DNA of 64,000 nt from the NCBI GenBank assembly GCA_036736205.1, contig DAINMX010000001.1, forward strand, positions 1 to 64,000, in the 5' to 3' direction. The stretch comes from XYA12-FULL-58-9 sp001798605 (GTDB taxonomy: Bacteria; Myxococcota; XYA12-FULL-58-9). The notes beneath the pieces were generated by a model. That model saw only the letters and a list, made by a program, of their open reading frames with translations, did not search any database and was not told the DNA's origin. Below are positions 46,954 to 56,442 of this stretch, piece by piece. The position numbers and the translations under genes are program-made. How positions within the stretch are numbered: the first letter of the stretch is position 1; the number at the start of each line of letters is the position of its first letter.

Positions 46954-48633
46954 TTATCTGCTAGCCCGCGGCGTCCTCGTCGAGGTGATGTTGCGCACAA
47001 GGGCAGCGGTGCCGAGCAGCAAAGCCACGAGACTCGCCAGTTGCACACCGGCGCCCACGTCGTAGGCGTCGAGTAGCGGCAATCGTGGTCCCCGCTCGAC
47101 CAAGAGCCGCGCGGCATAGGCGAGTGGGGACTGCAAGTCGGCCCCGAGAGCGGGGCTGTGCATCATGACGTGGCTAAACATAGTGCCACCGACATTGATG
47201 ACGCATGAAACCAACAGAGCAACGTAACACGACCAACGCACCAGTGGTGTGTGCCAATCGAGAGCCGTGAGTCCCCAGGCTAGAAATGGGATGACCGCAA
47301 AGAGGTAGCGGGGTCCCCACAGCACAGCCAGGCCACCCCAAAAATGTTGTGCGTGGGAGGGAACCGCAGCGCCGAGGGTGCTGTTGTAGGCGAGATAGGC
47401 GGCAAACAGCACAAGACAAAAGACATGGATCGGACGGCGCCGCTTGCTGCGCAAGCCGATGATGTGCCCGCAGAATCCCAGAAACAGAATGGGGCTGTAG
47501 ACGAACAGTCCCTTGAAGAAACCAAAACACAGTCGAGCCATGACGGCGAGATCGGGGAAACTGATGCCGACGGCGGCCCCTCGTTGAAAGGCAGAAAGAT
47601 CGACTCCCTGGGCCGCAAGCGCCGCCGGGGTGAGCCAGAAGCGATGATGGTACGGGGTCGAAAACGGCGAGTCGAAGCAGGCCCAGTGATACAACGCGAC
47701 CGCCCCCATAGCGATGACGATTGGAAACGCGAGGGATGTGCCGGTCCCCAGTCTTTGTGGGCGTGGCAATCGCCACAACACTCCCAGACACGTGAGACCA
47801 ATCAAAATGGCGCTGGGGTAATCGATGGCGAATGCAGCTCCGAAGAGGCAACCGACGATGATGTATGACGCGCGGCCTAAAGGGTGGGGGCCCATAAGCG
47901 ATAGGAGCCCATGCCACACCAGCAGGTAGGCCAGAGCCTGGCGCGAGTACATGGAGGTATAGAACAACATCATGCTGCCGACGCCGATGGCGATCATGAT
48001 CGCCAGCCGGCGCGTGGGATCATCGAATCGTGTTGCTAGCTGCCTGTCGAGCCGTACGAAGAATGACGCTGACAAAGGAGCGATGAGCAACCAGGTGAGA
48101 ATTACCTGCAAGAGGTACAGCGACTTGAAATGTGACGATGCGGGGACATCCAGTTGGCGGCTGTTCTGGATGTAGTATGCCATTCGAGGGTTGGTGACGA
48201 CGTCATCGTCGAAGAGGCCGAGCAGAGGTTTCAGGGGTAGATAAAAAGGTGCAGCAATGACGCTCGCCCCCGGCCCAACGCCGGAGTAGACCTGCCCATC
48301 AAAGAAACTGATGTCGTGGGCAGCCGTGCGGGCGACGACCTCAGGGTCGTGGCTGTCACTGAGTGTCCATGTTTGCTGGTCCACCAGGCGAATGGCCGCG
48401 AGCAGCACTGCGTCGGCCATGGGCGGCCCGCTGTTGTTGACGAACACGGCCGGCCAGATGAAGAAAAGGACAAAGATCGAGACGAGCCTACCCGGGCAAA
48501 TCGAGGCGAGCTTGCCTGGGCAAATCGAGACGAGCTTGCCTGGACAATTGCGCAGTTTTTCGGCCAGAGTTTTCGCGTTGACCATCACGGCACAGCCGAC
48601 GTATTTGGACACCAATGTGGAGTATCGAGACAT
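46954..48633 (-). CDS. Multipass membrane protein, GT39/PMT-like
   Basis: A 559-residue protein with about ten to eleven hydrophobic helices and an aromatic/Asp-containing first periplasmic loop (DGQVYSGVGPGASVIAAPFYLP), a layout like GT-C glycosyltransferases of the PMT/ArnT kind or their relatives in wall and surface glycan synthesis. No undisputed catalytic motif is seen, so the call is tentative. Residues 30-53 are three copies of an 8-residue unit (CPGKLVSI type) just before the first helix. ATG 48633 overlaps the start of the divergent gene; ATG 48585 is a plausible alternative. It is convergent, 9 bp from the giant lipoprotein. Confidence 0.6.
   Translation of the reverse strand: MSRYSTLVSKYVGCAVMVNAKTLAEKLRNCPGKLVSICPGKLASICPGRLVSIFVLFFIWPAVFVNNSGPPMADAVLLAAIRLVDQQTWTLSDSHDPEVVARTAAHDISFFDGQVYSGVGPGASVIAAPFYLPLKPLLGLFDDDVVTNPRMAYYIQNSRQLDVPASSHFKSLYLLQVILTWLLIAPLSASFFVRLDRQLATRFDDPTRRLAIMIAIGVGSMMLFYTSMYSRQALAYLLVWHGLLSLMGPHPLGRASYIIVGCLFGAAFAIDYPSAILIGLTCLGVLWRLPRPQRLGTGTSLAFPIVIAMGAVALYHWACFDSPFSTPYHHRFWLTPAALAAQGVDLSAFQRGAAVGISFPDLAVMARLCFGFFKGLFVYSPILFLGFCGHIIGLRSKRRRPIHVFCLVLFAAYLAYNSTLGAAVPSHAQHFWGGLAVLWGPRYLFAVIPFLAWGLTALDWHTPLVRWSCYVALLVSCVINVGGTMFSHVMMHSPALGADLQSPLAYAARLLVERGPRLPLLDAYDVGAGVQLASLVALLLGTAALVRNITSTRTPRASR
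48475..48546. repeat. 24-bp tandem repeat, three copies, in coding sequence
   Basis: Three near-identical 24-bp units encode CPGKLVSI, CPGKLASI and CPGRLVSI near the N-terminus of the minus-strand membrane protein. Period 24 keeps the frame, so copy number can change without a frameshift. It also lies about 85 bp upstream of the divergent gene's start. Confidence 0.85.
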
Positions 48634-49600
48634 GGAACTTGTCTATCCTGATTGTCGCGCTCGGAGTCAAAACGAATTGATACGCCAACCCAACAATTCG
48701 TCTTCACTCACAATTCTCGCACGCATAGGCATCGTTGTTGTCGCTCTCACTGCGGTGTTCTTGGTCACACTCCCGCTGACATCTGCAGGCTCCGCGCCTT
48801 CAACCTCCCAATCGTCACCGGGATCTGCTCGGTCACCATTTGATTGGCATCTGCGGATTGACGGGAAAGCGCAGTCCATCACCAACAGTTCAGGCGCGCT
48901 AGCAATCACCCCACCGGGTTGGTCCTGTCAATACTCAGTAGATCCTCTGACCACCGAGGGCGAGACACAACAGCAGTGGGGTTCGTTAGCATGTAATCAT
49001 GACGCCACCGGCAAGGCCCTGGATACGCTGGTGCTTTGCCGCGTCATCAGTGCCAAAGACACAGACTGTGCCGGCGGCAATCTGCAGGTTGGAATCGGAA
49101 CCAAGGCTCATCGGGTTGAGCTGTCCTGCGGTAGCAAGAATCGCCGCTGCACACGGCCACCATTACAGCTCGGGGAACCGTCCCAAGCAGGCGGTCTTGG
49201 AATGCGTGGCGCCTCCACATCACAAGAAGCGATCAAGAAAGAGCCATCAAATCCGAACAGGTTTCTTTGGAAGCTGCAGGTTGACGATCCGGGTCGAACC
49301 TCGAAAAGGCTCGCGATTACGAAGAAACAAGGTGCAATAGAACATGGAGTATCCGGATGGAAATGCGACTACGAAATCGAGGGCGGGGATGATGCCAACT
49401 ACGGCTACTACGAGGTTGCCACGGTCATTTGCCAACCCCCAACAGGAGAATCATTTTCCGTTAACGTTCCGTGCGCGATCATTCCATCAGAACCGCACTA
49501 CTGCAACGTTGCTTCCCTACGTTTCAAGGACAACGACGAAAACGTCCGAGCGCTATCGATGAACTGCAAAGATGAAGGCAATCCCGGATGTTGGAAGTGA
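48632..49600 (+). CDS. Membrane-anchored protein with two copies of an unknown Cys-containing domain
   Basis: 322 residues from ATG 48632 (GGAG nine bases upstream). A short cytosolic end precedes a hydrophobic helix (about 27-48; ILARIGIVVVALTAVFLVTL), then two domains of about 100 residues with a shared plan: F.W.L..D, S.AI..PGW.C.Y, a middle ..V.C, a VPC/VLC cysteine, and a final SC/NC..K. The second ends in NPGCWK. I do not recognise the family. The duplicated domain with about four cysteines each suggests an extracytoplasmic binding protein. TTG 48677 is an alternative start. The start overlaps the divergent gene. Confidence 0.6.
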   Translation: MELVYPDCRARSQNELIRQPNNSSSLTILARIGIVVVALTAVFLVTLPLTSAGSAPSTSQSSPGSARSPFDWHLRIDGKAQSITNSSGALAITPPGWSCQYSVDPLTTEGETQQQWGSLACNHDATGKALDTLVLCRVISAKDTDCAGGNLQVGIGTKAHRVELSCGSKNRRCTRPPLQLGEPSQAGGLGMRGASTSQEAIKKEPSNPNRFLWKLQVDDPGRTSKRLAITKKQGAIEHGVSGWKCDYEIEGGDDANYGYYEVATVICQPPTGESFSVNVPCAIIPSEPHYCNVASLRFKDNDENVRALSMNCKDEGNPGCWK

Positions 49601-49661
49601 ATGGCCTACGTTGCGCTCTTCATCTCGGCCACGACGGTTCCTTATGCATAAACTCGGCCGT

Positions 49662-50018
49662 TCAGGGACGGTCCGCTGACTCATGTCCCAATACGAGCGA
49701 CAGTCCTGCCTGGATTTCTTGAACCCTCCCGCCTCCAAGCTTGCCAATCCGCTCGACCAGACGTTCTTTGTCCACTGTGAGCACCTGCGTGACGTTCACG
49801 ACGCTGGCTCGGGGGATTCCCCCTTCTCCCTTGCGCAGTCTTACATTTCCAGGCATTGCGACCAAACGCAGATTCGACGTTACTGCGGCTACAACCGTCG
49901 TTGAGATTGCACTGCGGTTGTAACGGTCATGTTGAACCACCACTGCCGGACGTCTTCCGCGGGGTTCAGAACCTCTGCCCTCGAACGAGAGCCAATAGAC
50001 CTCGCCCTGTGCAATCAC
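49662..50018 (-). CDS. mazF: MazF/PemK-type toxin
   Basis: A 118-residue protein of the MazF endoribonuclease family: QGEVYWLSF, RGRRPAVVVQHD, STTVVAAVTSN, NVRLRKGEGGIPRASVVNVTQVLTVDKERL and a C-terminal LG..E. MazF toxins cut mRNA at short motifs. GTG 50018 overlaps the antitoxin stop by four bases (GTGA) and has GAGGG five bases upstream; an adjacent TTG at 50021 is less likely. With the gene upstream it forms a type II toxin-antitoxin pair. Confidence 0.94.
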   Translation of the reverse strand: MIAQGEVYWLSFEGRGSEPRGRRPAVVVQHDRYNRSAISTTVVAAVTSNLRLVAMPGNVRLRKGEGGIPRASVVNVTQVLTVDKERLVERIGKLGGGRVQEIQAGLSLVLGHESADRP

Positions 50019-50272
50019 CAACCCTCATCCCCCCATGGTTCAGCCACCGACTCCAGTTGTTTTGCCACAAGCGATTGTTCACGCCGCGTTTCGACATCAA
50101 CGAACAATTCGTTGAGCCGTCGCGTGATTTCTGCATCTCGTCGTGCACGAACAGCCTCAGTCAAGACTCGAACCACAAACCGGTTTCTCGACTCGCCGCG
50201 TTCTCCAGCAACGCGATCAACTGTCTTCAGTAACTCTTCTGGGACAGCTATCGACGTCTTGTGTGCAGCCAT
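50015..50272 (-). CDS. mazE: Ribbon-helix-helix antitoxin of the MazEF pair
   Basis: An 85-residue antitoxin. KTSIAVPEELLKTVDRVAGERGESRNRFVVRVL is a MetJ/CopG-type ribbon-helix-helix DNA-binding domain; the helical acidic C-terminus (VDVETRREQSLVAKQLESVAEPWGDEGW) should bind the toxin. GGGAGG precedes ATG 50272. The symbol reflects pairing with mazF, though MazE is a different fold in E. coli; RHH antitoxins with MazF are common elsewhere. Confidence 0.88.
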   Translation of the reverse strand: MAAHKTSIAVPEELLKTVDRVAGERGESRNRFVVRVLTEAVRARRDAEITRRLNELFVDVETRREQSLVAKQLESVAEPWGDEGW

Positions 50273-50590
50273 GGCACCTCCCGGGTATTCCTAATCAGAC
50301 TACCATTGTCAATACCTTTCCTCAAGGCTTCTTTTGCCCGCTGTTGGTGAGCGTGAAATCGAGGCGAATCTACCCCAAGAAGTAGGGTGGCGTGTGGTGG
50401 CTCTGGGGCTCCTATGGTTCCTACGGTGTGCTTGCTACCGTTTTAGTGTACCACTACAATCCCAAGCGATGTGGTCCGGTGCGCAACCAGGCATGTGGGC
50501 AGTTCGTTTACAACACCTTGCCGAGCCCTTCGATCGCACCATCGGTAGTCCGATATCTGGATACCCGAACCCTCGAAAGGATAACGAGCA
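50273..50590. other. Intergenic region between mazEF and lipoprotein gene
   Basis: These 318 bp separate divergent genes. A TTGACA on the minus strand (50312-50307) lies 36 bp before the mazE start; the matching -10 is weak. AAAGGA at 50577-50582 serves the plus-strand lipoprotein. I see no other repeat or RNA signature; the short open frames here look random. Confidence 0.4.
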
Positions 50591-52015
50591 ATGATGCGAC
50601 GCAAGAATTCGGTGATCTCATTCGCCATAGCTATTGTTGTAAGTGTTGCGCTCTCAGCGTGTGGGCAGAAGTCCGACGTCGGGTCCAATCTCGGTGTCCG
50701 CATCATTGAGGGTCAGGCCTTTGCGCGAAGCGGTCTACCGCTTGCCGGTCTTCTGGTGGTTGTCGATGGCAATCAGACCACGGCGGACGCCAACGGCCGC
50801 TTCCGCATCGTGGTCACGTTTCCGTTAGCGGCAATCAACGATATCTATGACCTGGTGGCCTTCTGTTTTGCGCCGGACGACAACGTATCAGAGCATCCGT
50901 GCGAGGGTGCCCACATCGTGGACCCGGACTTCAGCAATGTCGATGTGTTGGCGTTCCAGGGCATTCACACTCTGAACCCGGTATTTGTCTGGGAAAGGAC
51001 TTCTGGCAACGTCATGAGTCTGACCGGAACCGCTGATCCTCTGCAGATTCCCCTTCCTGGTGACCACGCGGTCTTGACTGCGGTCGATCATCCCATGGTC
51101 TACGACACCTGGATTTCTTTGTCCGCGGACACCGGCGAGATCTCCGGCTACGCTCGTTGGGGGCAAACCCCGTTGGTAACGGCGGAGCTGTGGAGCATCC
51201 ATCAGATTGATCAGCGGCTCCTGGACGCATCGAGTGAGCAGTATGCCATTCTGCCCGCCCAATACGTCGGGGTTGGGCACACCACTGGCTTTGAGTTCGA
51301 GCTGTCCTTCGGTGCGCCGAGAGAATTTGTCATTCCTTTGGAGGCTCCTGCAACCACCGTTCGACAAACGGGTCAGGTCGAGCTTGCTGCAGGGCACGTT
51401 GCAGTGAGAAGGGATTACTCTGTTGCCTTTGGCGCTGCGTCGATGCCCGTGGGGATGGAGCTCGTCCACGATACCCCCGCTGATCCGTTGAGCTTCAGCT
51501 GGCTAGCACCGGTACTGGACGGCGCGGTGGTCAAAGTTTGCGCGAGATCCGTCGCAGAGGAGAATGTAGCAGGCGCGGCCGCACCCTATGCTGTTGCATG
51601 CGCCACGGCGTCGGCGCCTGACGAGTCATTGCGCGTAGTGGTACCGGCAACGATTGACGCGCACGCCGCGTGGGATCCTGGTAACGGTGTCTGGCAATTC
51701 AACTGGTCAACGGCCCCGGAGGGGGAGTATCTCTCGAAGGTCAAGGGGGATATCCAGCTCGGAGAGACGACCGTGCCCTTCATCGTCTACGGTCAAGGCG
51801 CACGCATTGCGTTGCCATCCCTGGGGGCCATCGGCGTCGAGGTTACCGCAGCGACCCAATTGGCGTGGGAGGTTGGTCTCACCAACAAAAAGACCCTCGA
51901 AGAAGTCGCGGGCGGAGGTTTCGCAGGCTCAACAGCATTTCCGGCGCAGCAACGCGCTGGCACAACCGTCTGGGACATCGTCTATCCCGAACGAAGCGAG
52001 TTCATCGACCCGTAG
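50591..52015 (+). CDS. Lipoprotein with carboxypeptidase-regulatory-like domain
   Basis: A 474-residue lipoprotein (lipobox LSAC, C24). The N-terminal region (about 38-75; VRIIEGQAFARSGLPLAGLLVVVDGNQTTADANGRFRI) has the shape of a carboxypeptidase-regulatory/CarboxypepD_reg-like beta sandwich. The remainder is beta-rich with few cysteines and no recognised domain; it ends in VYPERSEFIDP. Function unknown. ATG 50591 has AAAGGA upstream. It is convergent with prlC, 16 bp away. Confidence 0.7.
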   Translation: MMRRKNSVISFAIAIVVSVALSACGQKSDVGSNLGVRIIEGQAFARSGLPLAGLLVVVDGNQTTADANGRFRIVVTFPLAAINDIYDLVAFCFAPDDNVSEHPCEGAHIVDPDFSNVDVLAFQGIHTLNPVFVWERTSGNVMSLTGTADPLQIPLPGDHAVLTAVDHPMVYDTWISLSADTGEISGYARWGQTPLVTAELWSIHQIDQRLLDASSEQYAILPAQYVGVGHTTGFEFELSFGAPREFVIPLEAPATTVRQTGQVELAAGHVAVRRDYSVAFGAASMPVGMELVHDTPADPLSFSWLAPVLDGAVVKVCARSVAEENVAGAAAPYAVACATASAPDESLRVVVPATIDAHAAWDPGNGVWQFNWSTAPEGEYLSKVKGDIQLGETTVPFIVYGQGARIALPSLGAIGVEVTAATQLAWEVGLTNKKTLEEVAGGGFAGSTAFPAQQRAGTTVWDIVYPERSEFIDP

Positions 52016-52031
52016 CGCTCGAAGCCCAGAG

Positions 52032-54116
52032 TCAGGTGCTCAAACCCCGTTGTCGTAGCAGCGCCTCAATGGATGGTTTGCGTCCGCGAAATGACTCGAA
52101 GACTTCCATGGCCGGTCGGGAACCCCCAAGGGCAAGCACAGTGTTGGCGAAGCGCCGACCGACCTTGCCGATGGCCACGGTATTGTCGAGTCCCGCCTCT
52201 TCGAAGGCACCGAAAGCATCAGCGGAGAGCACCTCAGCCCACTTGTAAGAGTAATAACCGGCTGCATAGCCCCCAGGGAAAATGTGGGAGAAACCGCAGA
52301 GGAATCGATCCTCTGGCAGAGGTTGCAACAATTGTGTCGCCTGTGCGACCTCCCGCTGCACCTGGAACGGCGTCTTCTCCGAGGTCGGCTCATAACGATG
52401 GTACAACTCAACGTCGGTCTTTGCGAAATAGAGCTGGCGCAGCATGTGTGTTGCGGCGAGGTGGTTTCGGCCACCAATGATTTTGTCGATGAGCGCGTCG
52501 GGCATCGGCTCGCCGGTGTCGACGTGTGCAGTGAGGGAGCGCAGGATGTTCTTCTCGTAGCAGAAGTTCTCCATGAATTGGCTCGCCAGCTCCACGGCAT
52601 CCCACTCGACGTTGGAGATGCCAGCGACGGCATCATAGTCGACCTGGGTGAGCATGTGTTGCAGTCCGTGGCCGAGTTCATGAAACAAGGTCTCCATCTC
52701 ATTGAAGGACATCGGCGACGGCTTGCCATTCACCGGCGGCGTGCCATTGCAGCAAATGTATGCGGTAGGCAAACGAAGGTCGGCACCCACCGGGGCAAAT
52801 CGCCGCGAACGACCGACGCACTCATTCATCCAGGCACCGCCGCGTTTGTTCTCTGGGCGCGCGTATGGATCCAAATAGAAACTGGCGACGGGTTTGCCGG
52901 CGTTGTGAATTTCGAAATAGCGTACGTCTTTGTGCCAAACGGGAGTCTTGCCGTCGGCCGCCGCAACACTTACGCCAAACAGAGTATGAAACAGGCCAAA
53001 GAGACCGTCGAGGACCTTGTCAAAGCTCAAGTAAGCACGCACCTCTTCATCACTGTAGGCGAATTTCTTTTCCCGCATACGCTCAGCCCAGAAGCTCGTG
53101 TCCCAGTGTTGCCAAGCGCTGGCTTCTGGGGCGTCCTGGTCCCGGGCGAAAGCTTGCAACTCGGCTAGCTCTTTTTGGGCGGGCCGCCAACAAGCACAAC
53201 GAAGTTCTTCAATCAGCCCATCGATCGCCGCCACGTCTGGCGCCATCTTGGTTGCGAGACTCTGTTCTGCGTACGTTGAAAAACCCAACAGTCCAGCCAT
53301 CTCTCGGCGCAATACGAGCATCTCTCGAATGAGTGGCGTGTTGTCCATATCCCCAGCGCTCGCCCGGGTAAGGTAAGCTCTATACATTCTCTCGCGCAGC
53401 TCGCGACGCGGGGAATGTTTCATGAACTCGACGTAGCTCGGACCTGCCAGAGTAAATCGCCAGGGCCCCTTTTCGTTTGTCGCCTGATTGTCGCCCGCAT
53501 CTCTTGCGGATTGTGCAGCCTGTTGGATGGCGATGGGGGGAAGTCCCTCAATATCCGCCGGATCCTCGAGAATCATGGACCACGCCTTGGTTGCGTCGAG
53601 CAAATGATTCTCAAATTCCGTGGAAAGACTGCTGAGCCGCTGTTGTATCGCATTGAACCGTCTGCGCGCATCGCTCGCGAGGCCAACACCGGCCAGATTT
53701 GCGTCACGAATGGCGAGCTCGATGACACGCTTTTGTACCGCGTCAAGGGCGTTGAAGTCGGCACTGTCGCGTAGAGCCACCAGCCCATCGTAAAGTGGGC
53801 GACTTTGGCTGACCCTCATGGACGTCTCAACCACCGCGGGCAGCATCTTCTCGTAGGCGGCTCGCAATGGAGCACTGTCCTTGACTGATTTGATGTGTTC
53901 AACCACACCCCACGGTCGCCACTGCTCACCTAGCTCGACGAGTTGCTCCACCAAGCCTGCCCAGGTGGGCTGGTGGTTCTTCTCCAACGAATCGAGACTT
54001 GCTTTGATTGAGACGAGCATCTCTTGTAGGCCCGGCTCGATGTGCTCGACCTCAATACGATCAAAGATCGGCAGGCCTCCCACAGTCTCGAGAAGAGGGT
54101 TCTTGGGATTCGCCAT
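52032..54116 (-). CDS. prlC: Oligopeptidase A (M3 family)
   Basis: A 694-residue cytosolic zinc oligopeptidase (PrlC/OpdA in E. coli is 680). The zinc motif is HELGH (479-483), with the downstream Glu in NVEWDAVELASQFMENF and the typical YAGYYSYKWAEVL. It degrades short peptides such as signal-peptide fragments. ATG 54116 fits the family N-terminus. It lies downstream of the OPT peptide transporter on the same strand (67 bp), consistent with importing and digesting oligopeptides. Confidence 0.96.
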   Translation of the reverse strand: MANPKNPLLETVGGLPIFDRIEVEHIEPGLQEMLVSIKASLDSLEKNHQPTWAGLVEQLVELGEQWRPWGVVEHIKSVKDSAPLRAAYEKMLPAVVETSMRVSQSRPLYDGLVALRDSADFNALDAVQKRVIELAIRDANLAGVGLASDARRRFNAIQQRLSSLSTEFENHLLDATKAWSMILEDPADIEGLPPIAIQQAAQSARDAGDNQATNEKGPWRFTLAGPSYVEFMKHSPRRELRERMYRAYLTRASAGDMDNTPLIREMLVLRREMAGLLGFSTYAEQSLATKMAPDVAAIDGLIEELRCACWRPAQKELAELQAFARDQDAPEASAWQHWDTSFWAERMREKKFAYSDEEVRAYLSFDKVLDGLFGLFHTLFGVSVAAADGKTPVWHKDVRYFEIHNAGKPVASFYLDPYARPENKRGGAWMNECVGRSRRFAPVGADLRLPTAYICCNGTPPVNGKPSPMSFNEMETLFHELGHGLQHMLTQVDYDAVAGISNVEWDAVELASQFMENFCYEKNILRSLTAHVDTGEPMPDALIDKIIGGRNHLAATHMLRQLYFAKTDVELYHRYEPTSEKTPFQVQREVAQATQLLQPLPEDRFLCGFSHIFPGGYAAGYYSYKWAEVLSADAFGAFEEAGLDNTVAIGKVGRRFANTVLALGGSRPAMEVFESFRGRKPSIEALLRQRGLST

Positions 54117-54183
54117 GGATGTCGTCCTTCACAAGGGGTCTCTGAAACCAACTCAATTCAAGGTGATCATTGTCGCAGCAGAA

Positions 54184-56235
54184 TCATGCCCGAGCGCGAG
54201 TGCGGCGAGAAAAAACAACGATGAAGGTGCAAAGAGCCAGAAGACCGACAATGGCGAGGACTTCACCGCCAGCACCCTCGAGAACATGATCCGGGAGGAC
54301 GTAAACGATGGACTTCGGTGCGAGGCTGCCACCGGTTGACGCCTTGATGATGGCGTTAATGATGGCATCAACTACACCGATGATCGCGCCGCCGGCCATC
54401 AGGCCTGATGCCACCAATACCCCTTTGTCGGAGCGAGCCTTGACTGTGGCATCGGAGTCCGTCTCCTTGCGTCGCCCCACCAGCCACGAAAGAATGCCAC
54501 CCAAGAGCACCGGTGTGTTGAGCTCCATGGGAAGATACATGCCGAGAGCAAAGGCCAACGGCGGCACACCCGTCATGCGCAGGATCAGGGACAAAAGGAC
54601 GCCGAGTCCGAACAGGTACCACTGCAGTGGCGCTTCGGTGGTGCCGAAGATGCCGACCAGAATCTCTTTCATGGCCGAGGCTTGCGGTGCAGGAATGGCC
54701 GTGGTGCCAAAACCTTGATCCGCCATCACCCACATTGCGACACCGCAGAACATCGCAGCCACGAAGGTACCGAGGAACTTCAAGCCAAGCTGCCGGGACG
54801 GAGTCGCGCCGATCCAGTGCCCTACTTTGAGATCGGAGGCCAGTGCACCCGACGCCGCTAGAGCGGTGCAGACAACGCCGCCAACCATCATGGTGACGAA
54901 CATGCCAGGCCCACCGGTGAGACCGAGCTTGAGCATGACGACACCGGTGATGATGAGGGTGAGCATGGTCATGCCCGACACGGGATTGGTGCCAACGATG
55001 GCGATGGCGCGAGCGGCGACCGGAGCGAAAAGAAAGGCAATGGCAAGCACCAACACGGTGCTGACAAAGGCGTACAACCCGGCGTCAGCGACGCCAATGC
55101 CGTACGAGAAGAAGATGAACGCAAGCACGGCAAAGATGACCAGCCCCACCAAGGTTGTCTTGCCGCTCAAAGATCGATCCACACGTGGAATCTCAGTCTT
55201 GGAGCGTTGATCTTGGCTCTTGAGTCCGGCGATGTTGGCACCAATCGATCGAATCATCGATGGCAGGGAGGAGATGATACCGAGGATGCCGGCACCAGCT
55301 ATGGCACCAACGCCGATGATGCGAACGTAGTACCTAAAGACCATGCCTGGGTCCATTTCGGCGATGGGGATGCCCCCCGGAGGAACGGCATAGTTGATGT
55401 GCTCGCCCACAGCGTGAATCATGGGCACCAACACAAAGAATGAAAGAAATGATCCGGCGCAGATGATGGCGGCGTAACGCAGGCCGACGATGTAACCGAT
55501 ACCGACGATGGCCGCATTGTTGAGAACGCGCAGTGTCATAAACTGGGTCGACAGAAGATCGCCGAGCTTGACCGCTTTGAAATGAATGGTCTCTGCCATG
55601 AGGTGAAAGCTGGTGACCAAACCATCGTAGAGAGCGCCGAGCCCTGCCGCCAACGCTAAGATCTTCGCCTGGTTACCCACCTGTTCTCCCGAAAGGAGAA
55701 TCTCCGTGGTGGCAGTGGCTTCTGGCCATGGCAGCTTGCCGTGTAGCTCGATCATGAAGTGATAGCGCAGAGGAATGAGGAACAGGATGCCCAGACAGCC
55801 ACCCAGAAACGAGACGGTGATGACCTGCAACACTGTGGGTTCCGACACACCCATCGTTTGATCCGCTGCCAACATGTAGAGAGCCGGAATTGTGAACACA
55901 GCCCCCGAAACCACATGGGAAGAATTGGCACCAATGGATTGAATGATCACATTTTCGAGCAGGGAGCTCTTGCGCCGCAACATCGCTGATAGACCGATGG
56001 ACAATATGGCGATCGGAATGGCCGCTTCAATTCCTTGACCCACCTTGAGGGCCAGGTACGCCGCCGCCATTGAGAAAATGGCACAGAAGAGCAGCCCAAG
56101 GGCTACGGAGCGCAGGGTGACTTCTTGGATGTTTGTTTCGTCAGATACGACCGGAACGTAGGACTCACCAACAACCAATGGGCGACGGGCGTTCTCTGGC
56201 AGGCCTACGATGGCTTCTGAAATCTCGTGGCTCAC
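54184..56235 (-). CDS. OPT family oligopeptide transporter
   Basis: A 683-residue inner-membrane transporter with about 15-16 helices. Family stretches include GLPENARRPL, LRSVALGLLFCAIFS.AAAYLALKVGQ, SIGANSSHVVSGAVFTIPALYM, SFLGGCLGILFLIPLRYHFMIE and GKLPWPEATA. OPT proteins of the proteobacterial kind take up tri- to pentapeptides with proton coupling. GTG 56235 is preferred (AAAGGAGAG eight bases upstream); an in-frame ATG at 56295 adds 20 atypical residues. Cotranscription with prlC is likely. Confidence 0.92.
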   Translation of the reverse strand: MSHEISEAIVGLPENARRPLVVGESYVPVVSDETNIQEVTLRSVALGLLFCAIFSMAAAYLALKVGQGIEAAIPIAILSIGLSAMLRRKSSLLENVIIQSIGANSSHVVSGAVFTIPALYMLAADQTMGVSEPTVLQVITVSFLGGCLGILFLIPLRYHFMIELHGKLPWPEATATTEILLSGEQVGNQAKILALAAGLGALYDGLVTSFHLMAETIHFKAVKLGDLLSTQFMTLRVLNNAAIVGIGYIVGLRYAAIICAGSFLSFFVLVPMIHAVGEHINYAVPPGGIPIAEMDPGMVFRYYVRIIGVGAIAGAGILGIISSLPSMIRSIGANIAGLKSQDQRSKTEIPRVDRSLSGKTTLVGLVIFAVLAFIFFSYGIGVADAGLYAFVSTVLVLAIAFLFAPVAARAIAIVGTNPVSGMTMLTLIITGVVMLKLGLTGGPGMFVTMMVGGVVCTALAASGALASDLKVGHWIGATPSRQLGLKFLGTFVAAMFCGVAMWVMADQGFGTTAIPAPQASAMKEILVGIFGTTEAPLQWYLFGLGVLLSLILRMTGVPPLAFALGMYLPMELNTPVLLGGILSWLVGRRKETDSDATVKARSDKGVLVASGLMAGGAIIGVVDAIINAIIKASTGGSLAPKSIVYVLPDHVLEGAGGEVLAIVGLLALCTFIVVFSRRTRARA

Positions 56236-56391
56236 ATCTCTCTCCTTTGCCAATCTCGGTTGACAAATCACCGATGCCTCTGAGCGAGTTGGCAAACTCT
56301 ATACGCTGGAACAACCTTTCGAACAAACTCGGTCGGCGACAATCTGTTCATCGTTGCCCGGACGAGCTCAATCAGAAAGGTCGCGGAGAAA

Positions 56392-56414
56392 CCGAGAAAA
56401 GGGTAGCTTCTCGG
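56392..56414 (-). terminator. Weak hairpin downstream of LPP20-like gene
   Basis: CCGAGAA (56392-56398) pairs perfectly with TTCTCGG (56408-56414) around a 9-base loop, 29 bp past the stop of the minus-strand LPP20-like gene. Only a three-T run follows on that strand, so a rho-independent terminator is uncertain. A GC-rich inverted patch (CCGGCGGCCGG) sits next to it. Confidence 0.3.
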
Positions 56415-56442
56415 CCGGCGGCCGGTGGAACAACGTTGCTGA

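Noticed and set aside
50334..50594. 86-residue plus-strand open frame before the lipoprotein
   Set aside because: It lacks a domain, has no clear ribosome binding site and overlaps the real start of the lipoprotein gene.
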